The translations under genes and the position numbers were made by a program. A DNA stretch of 6,235 nt from G039029935 sp039029935 (GTDB lineage: Bacteria; Chloroflexota; Anaerolineae; Caldilineales; Caldilineaceae). The stretch covers positions 1 to 6,235 of the forward strand of contig JBCCFC010000842.1 of NCBI GenBank assembly GCA_039029935.1. The letters run 5' to 3'. The first letter of the stretch is position 1. The number at the start of each line of letters is the position of its first letter. Shown here piece by piece: positions 1 to 5,511 of this stretch. The notes below the pieces were generated by a model. That model was given only the letters and a program-made list of their open reading frames with translations. It did no database searches and had not been told where the DNA came from.

Positions 1-544
1 CGCAGGGGAAAACAGCGTTGCGATCGCCCTCGATGAATCTGCGACGTGCCGACTGGTAGCTCTCGAGAAAGGCACGCTTTCTCTGGAGCGCTTCGATCCG
101 ACGCCACCTGCTTCGAGTAGCGAAGGTCGGCTTCAAGCCCGATCGCGCCTCGCGGGTGATCGATCCGCTCCACGGCGATTGTTCGAACACGCGCCGACGC
201 CCCATGAACTTGCGACCCTTCGCTCGCATGCTCTCTCGGATCGAGCGCTGTTTTTGTGCGAGGCGTTCCTCCAATTCATTCTGTGAAAGATCCATCCCTG
301 GAGGGGGCGTCAGTTCCAGAGTCGCCGCAGCAGGCGCCAGCCCGTGCTCCCGAAAGAAGACCTGCGGGCGACGAACGGTTCTGCTCGCTCCCCACATGTC
401 GCCCGGCAGGCTTCGGGCACCCGGCCATTCTCTGATGCACGGCACGAGCCCGGCCTCCACCGGGTTCGTGAAGACGTAGATGACTTCGCGGACAACCGCC
501 TCGCTGTCGGAGCTGGTCAAACTGTTCAACCTGTTACTGACCAT
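1..544 (-). pseudogene. C-terminal remnant of a Y1 (IS200-like / REP-associated) tyrosine transposase
   Basis: Reading the minus strand from base 544 to the left edge gives 181 codons without a stop. The open frame is bounded upstream by an in-frame TGA at 556-554. The protein carries the stretch VIYVFTNPVEAGLV (residues 21-34), then REWPGARSLPGDMW, RRPQVFF, a PPGMD element, a basic RKFMGRR segment and a final RWRRIEALQRKRAFLESY block. I recognise this order as the C-terminal half of transposase-IS200-like proteins common in GC-rich bacteria. Tyr23 (codon at 478-476), in YxxxNP, aligns with the presumed catalytic tyrosine of the REP-associated family. The N-terminal part with the HUH metal-binding motif is absent, so the ATG at 544-542 is probably fortuitous and the gene dead. 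The true C-terminus lies left of the window. GC is clearly higher than in the genes to the right, suggesting transfer or a chimeric join. Family assignment is from memory of motifs, not a search. Confidence 0.8.
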
Positions 545-607
545 TACATAATATCAGATAATTCCTGTTGCCAATCGTAAAAGCTCAGTTCTCACCTATG
601 CTTATTT

Positions 608-634
608 TTGTACTGAACAGTTAGAGCCTATAAT
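608..634 (+). promoter_or_regulatory. Possible promoter of the mutS2 operon, with the -10 box in a palindrome
   Basis: A perfect TATAAT lies at 629-634. The best upstream candidates for a -35 box are weak: TTTGTA at 607-612 (16-base spacing) or TTGTAC at 608-613 (15-base spacing). The TATAAT is embedded in GCCTATAATTATGGGC (626-641), which equals its own reverse complement except at one symmetric T/G pair. This could be an operator overlapping the promoter. A start near 641 would give a leader of about 200 nt containing the 694-812 hairpin. The call rests on sequence resemblance alone, and in AT-rich DNA a chance TATAAT is not rare. Confidence 0.35.
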
Positions 635-693
635 TATGGGCTGGTGACGTAGAGTATCTGTAAATCTCGGAACGATTGATAGATTATTGAGAT

Positions 694-812
694 CATTCCA
701 CAAAATAAAATACCCGTTCAGCGAGTATGTCCCATGCGGGTTGGCCTCAATGATTTAACCCGCAGGGGGCGTACTCACTAAACGGATTGTGGGTAATCAT
801 TTTTGTGGAATG
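694..812. repeat. 119-bp imperfect inverted repeat / long hairpin, MITE-like or leader structure
   Basis: The ends are a perfect 12-bp inverted repeat: CATTCCACAAAA at 694-705 and TTTTGTGGAATG at 801-812. The core is a stem of 20 positions, 723-742 against 757-776, with 17 Watson-Crick pairs, two G-U pairs and one A-G mismatch, closed by a 14-base loop (743-756). Between core and ends, CCGTT (714-718) pairs with AACGG (781-785) and AG (720-721) with CT (778-779); TACCC (711-715) could instead pair with GGGTA (791-795). About 38 pairs are possible in all. It encodes no protein. A non-autonomous palindromic element (MITE) would look like this, but I find no clear target-site duplication. A transcribed leader hairpin of mutS2 is the alternative. 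It is not a good intrinsic terminator, because no T tract directly follows the core stem. Confidence 0.75.
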
Positions 813-843
813 GCCTGACGATTAGACAACAAGCAAAAATATT

Positions 844-3414
844 ATGCATCCAAGAACATTAAAAGTTCTCGAATTTGACAAAATTTTAGAAAAACTCGGT
901 GAACATTGTGCCTTTAGTGGAGGTAGAGATATTGTCAACGCGCTTTTGCCCAGTGACGATATTCAGACGGTTCAAGAACGTTTGGAACAGACTGACGAAG
1001 CCTATCGGCTGTTGGAGCAAAAACAGGACATCCATTTTGGTGGTGTACGTGACATGCGCCCCTACCTAGAGCGTGTGGGGCGAGGAGCCATCCTGTTGCC
1101 CCAAGATTTGGGCGAAACAAAAACGACATTGATGCGGGCGCGGACCCTACGGACATTGTTGGTTCGGCTCGAATATAGCTTCTCCCGGCTGGCAGACATG
1201 GCCTATCAGATGGAACCCTGTGATCATGTAATCAACGAGATTGCGCGCTGTATCAACGACCGCTTTGATGTGGTGGATAACGCCAGCCCAAAGTTGGCGA
1301 CCATCCGGCATGATTTGCGGATTGCCCAAGATCGCTTACTGGGCATTCTCGATAAACTGGTCCGTAGTGGTGATATCCAGCCCTATCTCCAAGATGCACT
1401 TGTCACCCAACGTCAAGGCCGCTATGTCATTCCTGTGCGCTCCGAGTATAAGGGGAATATTGACGGTATTGTGCATGATCAGTCGGCCAGCGGCGCAACC
1501 ATCTTTATTGAGCCGCTACGCGTTGTCACGCAAAACAATGAGGTACGTGAGCTTGAACTGCAACAGGATCAAGAGGTGCGCCGCATTCTCAAAGAGTTGA
1601 GTGAATTGGTGGCCGATGAGGCTATTTATATCGAGCGCAATATTCAAATTTTGGCACGTCTCGACTTCACTTTTGCCAAGGCCAAATATGCACAGCGACT
1701 TGAAGCCATCATGCCTGAGATTGTGCCATTTAATCGCCCCTCAAAGATTAAACCTACGGAGCCTCACCCAGAAGAGGATTCACGCCCACCACACAATCAG
1801 CAGCAGAAATCGAAAAAAGATAAGTCCAAAGAAGTGCCGCCCACCATTCATCCAGGATCGGTCTTTGATATACGTGAAGCACGCCATCCACTGTTAGACC
1901 CCAAGCAGGTTGTACCAATCAATGTCTACTGGGATGACGACACATTTATGTTGATCATCACGGGGCCAAATACGGGCGGTAAAACGGTCACGCTCAAAAC
2001 GGTCGGGCTGTTGGCGTTGATGGCGCAGTCGGGCATGATGATCCCCGTAGACGTAGACAGCAAGGTGTGTGTGTTTGATGGCATCTACTCGGACATCGGT
2101 GACGAGCAGAGCATTGAGCAAAACCTGAGTACCTTTAGCAGCCACATGACCCACATCATCGAAATCTTGGAGGAAGCCAACGACCGCAGCTTGGTCCTTT
2201 TTGATGAATTGGGCGCAGGTACAGACCCGGATGAGGGTTCAGCATTGGCAATGGCATTGCTCGAAGAACTACGTGGTCGCAGCATCACGACACTGGCAAC
2301 TACGCATTATAGTGACTTAAAGCTCTATGCCCACAACACGTTGGGTGTGCGTAATGCATCCGTTGAATTTGATGTGGAAACGCTGCGACCGACCTACGAA
2401 TTGAGCATCGGTCTGCCTGGTCGCTCCAACGCGCTGACGATTGCGCGTCGTTTGGGGTTGATGGAGCCGATTGTCAAAAAGGCCGAGTCGATTGTGCGCC
2501 CAGACACGCTCGAGGCAGAGTCGCTGCTCGATGATATCAAACGCGCCAAACAGGAAGCATATCAAGCGCGGGTACGCGCCTCCGAGCGTGAACGCCAGTC
2601 ACAGTTGGTCGAGAAAGACCTACGCTATCAGCTTGCCAACATTGAGGAGGCGCGCCGTGCGGTGATTGCAGAGACGCGTGAACTGATGCAGGCTGAACTG
2701 GAGCAGACACGCAACGAACTGGCGCGAATGCGTCGTCAACTGAGCCGCAATCCGAACAGGGGCAAAGGGGCGGATGCTGACAGTACTAAATCTGGCGGTA
2801 AGTCTAGCGGTGAGACACATGAAGCCTTTATCCTGCGCGCTGAACAAGAGTTGCGTCGTCGTCAAAGAGGGCATGAGGATGACGATGAGCTGAAACGCGA
2901 TGTCATTTTGCCCGGCGAAACCGAGGATCAACTTGCGGGTCCAATTGAAGTGGGCGACCGTGTGTGGGTTGCCAGCCTCCAAGCCAGTGGTGAGGTACTC
3001 GCACTCCATCCACAAAACGAAGAGGCAGATGTCAAGTTGGGCAACTTCCGCCTCAAACTTGCCCTAAAGCGACTCGAACTGCGTCAAAAGGCGGTCAAAG
3101 AAGATACCAAACGCAGTGCCATCAGCAATGTCAAATTCCAGAGCAGCGGCGGCGGTGATGACAGCCCAGGCATGGAACTTGACCTGCGTGGTGAACGTGC
3201 CGAATCCGCCCTCGACCGCGTAGAAACCTATCTGGACCGTGCCTATCGAGCGCGCTTGCCTTGGGTGCGCATCATTCATGGCAAAGGCACAGGCGTCCTC
3301 CGCGATGCTGTCCGCAATGTACTCAAAAACCATCCACTGATTGGCTCGCATCGTAGCGGTGAAGCGGGTGAAGGTGGGGATGGTGTGACGGTGGCGAAGT
3401 TGATTGAATCTTAA
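844..3414 (+). CDS. mutS2: MutS2 family ATPase / Smr endonuclease
   Basis: This is a full-length 856-residue MutS2. The N-terminal start MHPRTLKVLEFDKIL is typical and fixes the ATG, although no Shine-Dalgarno site precedes it. In order: the core region containing VRSEYKGNIDGIVHDQSASG (about 197-217); a hydrophilic, lysine/glutamine/proline-rich linker (about 303-338); the ATPase with Walker A GPNTGGKT (374-381), the LSTFSSHM signature (428-435), Walker B LVLFDELGAGTDP (450-462), the TTHYSDLK switch histidine (H488) and the SIGLPGRSNA dimer motif (521-530); a charged coiled coil (about 558-634); a KOW-like segment (about 703-747); and a C-terminal Smr domain with LDLRG (779-783) and HGKGTG (812-817). 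Known relatives are cytosolic and act as anti-recombination nucleases (Helicobacter, Thermus) or as a ribosome-collision splitting factor (Bacillus). The sequence alone does not tell which applies here. It is the first gene of a likely operon, 18 bp before the glycosyltransferase. Confidence 0.97.
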   Translation: MHPRTLKVLEFDKILEKLGEHCAFSGGRDIVNALLPSDDIQTVQERLEQTDEAYRLLEQKQDIHFGGVRDMRPYLERVGRGAILLPQDLGETKTTLMRARTLRTLLVRLEYSFSRLADMAYQMEPCDHVINEIARCINDRFDVVDNASPKLATIRHDLRIAQDRLLGILDKLVRSGDIQPYLQDALVTQRQGRYVIPVRSEYKGNIDGIVHDQSASGATIFIEPLRVVTQNNEVRELELQQDQEVRRILKELSELVADEAIYIERNIQILARLDFTFAKAKYAQRLEAIMPEIVPFNRPSKIKPTEPHPEEDSRPPHNQQQKSKKDKSKEVPPTIHPGSVFDIREARHPLLDPKQVVPINVYWDDDTFMLIITGPNTGGKTVTLKTVGLLALMAQSGMMIPVDVDSKVCVFDGIYSDIGDEQSIEQNLSTFSSHMTHIIEILEEANDRSLVLFDELGAGTDPDEGSALAMALLEELRGRSITTLATTHYSDLKLYAHNTLGVRNASVEFDVETLRPTYELSIGLPGRSNALTIARRLGLMEPIVKKAESIVRPDTLEAESLLDDIKRAKQEAYQARVRASERERQSQLVEKDLRYQLANIEEARRAVIAETRELMQAELEQTRNELARMRRQLSRNPNRGKGADADSTKSGGKSSGETHEAFILRAEQELRRRQRGHEDDDELKRDVILPGETEDQLAGPIEVGDRVWVASLQASGEVLALHPQNEEADVKLGNFRLKLALKRLELRQKAVKEDTKRSAISNVKFQSSGGGDDSPGMELDLRGERAESALDRVETYLDRAYRARLPWVRIIHGKGTGVLRDAVRNVLKNHPLIGSHRSGEAGEGGDGVTVAKLIES

Positions 3415-3432
3415 TTCACAAATACAAACTTT

Positions 3433-4383
3433 ATGGAAACAAAATCAAAAATTCAGTGTAGTATCTGTGTCACAGCCTACAACGAGGAAGCCAATATTGG
3501 CGAGCTCTTGGCCGCGTTGCTGGACCAGCATCTACATCGTGTGGAAATAGCCGAAATTATTGTCGTTGCCAGTGCCTGTACAGACAACACTGTACCCATT
3601 GTGCAATCCTATGTGGACAAAGATGCGCGTGTCAAGCTCATTGAGCAAGAACGCCGTGAGGGAAAGACATCGGCCATCAATCTCTTCTTGCAGGAGACCA
3701 ACTACGACATCTGTGTTCTCGAAAGCGGTGATACACTGCCCCATGAGTATGCGGTCGAGCATATGGTGCGCATGTTTGCGGATGAGAATGTCGGTATGGT
3801 GGGCGCACACAAAGTGGCGGTCAACACACCGGACCACATTGCCGGGCTACTCAGCCATATCCGTCTCAACTTGGAGCACGAGCTCTGTTTGCAGATTCCA
3901 CGCTTGGGCGAGATGATCGCCTTCCGCAAAGTATTTGACCAAATCCCGCCAGATGTGGCGATGGATGAAGCCTTTGTGGAAGCCATTGTGGTTGAGCGTG
4001 GCCTTGAGGTCAAGTATGCACCGACAGCCATTGTCTACAGCACGGGGCCGACAACGATTGGCGATTTTGTGCGCCAACGTCGCCGCAACCATGCTGGTCA
4101 TCTCTATCTCAAACACAAATATGGCTATGCTGTCAGCAGTATGCAAAACTCACGCGTTGCCAAAATCGCCATTAAGCAAATTTGGAACGTTGTTTGGGGT
4201 GCAATCCAGTTTATGGGCATTATTGCATTGCTGGCAACCCTAGAGGCGTGGAGTCGATTCTTGGGATGGTATGATTTTGTTAAAGGAAAGCGGCATGTCG
4301 TTTGGGACATGGCATGGACGCAGAAACAGAATGTACGCCAAGCTGTGAGTGAAAATGTGCAGGGAGATGCAGTAAGCGCGTGA
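3433..4383 (+). CDS. Family 2 glycosyltransferase with C-terminal membrane segment
   Basis: This 316-residue protein has a GT-A fold signature. The N-terminal strand SICVTAYNEEANIGELL (10-26) is followed by EIIVVASACTDNT (41-53) and EQERREGKTSAINLFL (71-86), the usual nucleotide-sugar-binding segments. The position normally held by DxD reads ESGD (97-100). Further motifs are GMVGAHKVAVN (121-131), LGEMIAFRKVF (158-168), a DE pair likely to supply the catalytic base (178-179), and FVRQRRRNHAGH (212-223), comparable to QxxRW of processive or membrane-linked GT2 enzymes. A hydrophobic stretch near 250-270 probably anchors it in the cytoplasmic membrane. Sugar donor and acceptor cannot be told. 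The ATG is the only possible start after the mutS2 stop (no ATG, GTG or TTG in frame between), yet no Shine-Dalgarno site precedes it. It overlaps the next gene by four bases, pointing to a joint role in envelope or lipid-linked glycan synthesis. Confidence 0.9.
   Translation: METKSKIQCSICVTAYNEEANIGELLAALLDQHLHRVEIAEIIVVASACTDNTVPIVQSYVDKDARVKLIEQERREGKTSAINLFLQETNYDICVLESGDTLPHEYAVEHMVRMFADENVGMVGAHKVAVNTPDHIAGLLSHIRLNLEHELCLQIPRLGEMIAFRKVFDQIPPDVAMDEAFVEAIVVERGLEVKYAPTAIVYSTGPTTIGDFVRQRRRNHAGHLYLKHKYGYAVSSMQNSRVAKIAIKQIWNVVWGAIQFMGIIALLATLEAWSRFLGWYDFVKGKRHVVWDMAWTQKQNVRQAVSENVQGDAVSA
4361..4366 (+). promoter_or_regulatory. Candidate ribosome binding site for the GTG start at 4380
   Basis: AGGGAG lies 13 bases before the GTG codon, a little far for an ideal Shine-Dalgarno site. 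The start overlaps the previous stop as GTGA (4380-4383), so translational coupling probably does most of the work. An in-frame TGA at 4350-4352, with no other start codon after it, leaves GTG 4380 as the only plausible start. Confidence 0.5.
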
Positions 4384-5369
4384 GAGAACGACTTACCAAT
4401 GCCCTCAAAATCCTCATCGGTGTTGGGCTGATCTATGTACTCTATCTACTGTTGGATAATCCTGATAATTTATGGCGACAACTGCGTGAGGCCGATATAG
4501 GGCCGCTGCTTTTGGGGAGCATCTGTTATGCAGGTGCGGTTGCCCTTAGCGGTATCAAGTGGGGTGTTTTATTACGCGCATCGGGGATCAACGTACAGCT
4601 ACGACGGCTATTGGCCTATCAGTGGGTGGCTGAGTTTTTTAATAATTTTTTGCCTGCTCAGGTTGGCGGCGACATCATGCGTGGCTATGCCTTGGCGAGT
4701 GATACACAACGGACCGCCGATGCCGCCGCAAGTGTGGTGATTGATCGCTTTATTGGTTTGTTTGTCTTTATGGCAGCGGCAGCAGTTGCATCGACTATGA
4801 TGCTGGTGTGGGGGCGTCCCAATGGCACAACCTTTGAGGGGGAGGTCTTGGTGTCGATGCAGGTGATTGCCTTGGGCAGTGTCGGCGTAACGGTCCTGCT
4901 GGGTGCAATCATCGTCGCAATGCTCAGTCGTCGGCTCAAAGAATGGGCTGAGGGTATCCTATCTGCACTGCCATTATCCGCCAAAACCGTTCCAGTCTGG
5001 CACACGCTTGCAGAAGCATTCAATGCCTATCGTCATCAGTATAATGCATTGCTATTAACAGCCCTTGGCAGCATGATCATCGTTGTGTTGACAAGCATCA
5101 ACATCTGGCTGATCGCGCTGGCCCTTGACCCCAATCAAATCTCATTGGTTGAAGTGTTGGCAATTAACCCCATCATCGTTTTTGTTGCTCTCATTGTCCC
5201 CCTGTCACCGGGTGGATTGGGTGTACGTCAAGGGGCCTTCGTGGCTACCTTCCTGCTCATCGGCGTTAGCTCCGAACTGGGTTTTGCCGTTGGTCTATTA
5301 CAACAGTTTATTGGCTACATTGTCAGCTTACCCGGAGGCTATTTGTGGATGCGAGGGAGACGGGTGTAG
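4380..5369 (+). CDS. Flippase-like integral membrane protein (lysylphosphatidylglycerol synthase TM / UPF0104 family)
   Basis: The 329-residue protein is strongly hydrophobic, with about seven to eight predicted membrane segments (near 8-26, 42-60, 77-92, 119-144, 160-183, 223-249, 256-275 and 285-315). Family motifs are visible: FFNNFLPAQVGGD with R101 (86-101), VVIDRFIGL (119-127) and PLSPGGLGVRQGAF (274-287). The last usually reads GVRE, so Q284 is a mild variation. Relatives include the membrane domain of MprF, which flips lysyl-phosphatidylglycerol, and AglD-type proteins linked to lipid-carried glycans. There is no C-terminal aminoacyl-transferase domain, so it is not a full MprF. The GTG start overlaps the glycosyltransferase stop by four bases. 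I infer that the pair makes and moves, or helps transfer, a lipid-linked sugar; the substrate is unknown. The final Val and stop codon fall inside the first unit of a tandem repeat that continues downstream. Confidence 0.9.
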   Translation: MRERLTNALKILIGVGLIYVLYLLLDNPDNLWRQLREADIGPLLLGSICYAGAVALSGIKWGVLLRASGINVQLRRLLAYQWVAEFFNNFLPAQVGGDIMRGYALASDTQRTADAAASVVIDRFIGLFVFMAAAAVASTMMLVWGRPNGTTFEGEVLVSMQVIALGSVGVTVLLGAIIVAMLSRRLKEWAEGILSALPLSAKTVPVWHTLAEAFNAYRHQYNALLLTALGSMIIVVLTSINIWLIALALDPNQISLVEVLAINPIIVFVALIVPLSPGGLGVRQGAFVATFLLIGVSSELGFAVGLLQQFIGYIVSLPGGYLWMRGRRV

Positions 5370-5440
5370 GGGTGTAATGGTGTAGGGGTGTGATGGCGTA
5401 GGGATGGTGGAGGCGTGATGGTGTAGGGGTGTGATGGTAT
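5362..5440 (+). repeat. GT-rich 8-bp tandem repeat array
   Basis: Reading from 5362 gives about ten imperfect octamers alternating around GGGTGTAG and TGGTGTGA, with one 9-base unit in the middle. A higher-order unit is visible: the same 20 bases occur at 5377-5396 and 5418-5437. The first octamer contains the stop codon of the upstream gene, so the array grew from, or into, the end of that coding region. It ends where TATATTGAG begins. Such arrays normally expand and contract by replication slippage. Confidence 0.85.
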
Positions 5441-5452
5441 ATTGAGTGAACC

Positions 5453-5500
5453 TTCAACCCTTCAACCCTTCAACCCTTCAACCTTTCAACTCTTCCAACA
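5453..5500 (+). repeat. 8-bp tandem repeat array, unit TTCAACCC
   Basis: Six consecutive octamers: three perfect TTCAACCC copies (5453-5476), then TTCAACCT, TTCAACTC and TTCCAACA, decaying toward the HD gene. The reverse complement of the unit, GGGTTGAA, differs from the GT-rich unit GGGTGTGA of the preceding array by little more than one inserted base. The two arrays could therefore pair with each other as a stem in RNA. Confidence 0.9.
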
Positions 5501-5504
5501 AGGA
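5500..5504 (+). promoter_or_regulatory. Ribosome binding site of the HD-domain gene
   Basis: AAGGA sits seven bases before the ATG at 5512 and directly after the octamer array. This is the only start in the window with a well-spaced Shine-Dalgarno site. An in-frame TAA immediately before the ATG (5509-5511) excludes any earlier start. Confidence 0.75.
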
Positions 5505-5511
5505 TATATAA

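Larger units (their letters stand above)
545..843. other. AT-rich non-coding region upstream of mutS2
   Basis: About 300 bases lie between the transposase remnant and the mutS2 start, with no convincing coding frame. GC is 37-38% in the rows sampled (541-660), well below both flanks. It holds a candidate promoter within a 16-bp palindrome (626-641) and a long hairpin-forming repeat (694-812). The stretch 545-607 shows nothing I can name. The 31 bases between the hairpin and the mutS2 ATG (813-843) contain no Shine-Dalgarno-like purine tract. I see no recognised riboswitch, tRNA or sRNA motif. Confidence 0.7.

Noticed and set aside
156..580. Open frames on the plus strand (156-479, 344-580) and a minus-strand frame (310-495)
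   Set aside because: They overlie the transposase remnant in other frames, have Arg/Ser/Pro-rich compositions typical of shadows in GC-rich DNA, and match no family I know.
520..622. 9-bp inverted repeat AACTGTTCA (520-528) / TGAACAGTT (614-622) as ends of a small inserted element at the composition break
   Set aside because: Nine bases over about 100 bp is weak, there is no target duplication, and the transposase frame does not resume after 622.
723..804. The hairpin upstream of mutS2 as an intrinsic terminator
   Set aside because: The T-run (800-804) is about 24 bases from the stem end on the plus strand, and the minus-strand T-rich stretch is also displaced, so the geometry is wrong.
4060..4120. 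QRRRNHAGH of the glycosyltransferase as proof of a processive synthase (QxxRW)
   Set aside because: The Trp is absent and there is only one likely membrane segment, so processivity cannot be claimed.
4380..5369. Full MprF (lysylphosphatidylglycerol synthase) assignment
   Set aside because: The protein has only the membrane domain; the cytosolic aminoacyl-transferase domain of MprF is missing.
5362..5440. G-quadruplex in the GT-rich array
   Set aside because: Runs of three or four G are separated by long irregular loops, so a stable quadruplex is not well supported by eye.
5453..5500. Octamer array as a CRISPR or replication-origin iteron array
   Set aside because: Units are contiguous 8-mers with no spacers, too short for CRISPR, and there is no rep gene or DnaA-box cluster nearby.
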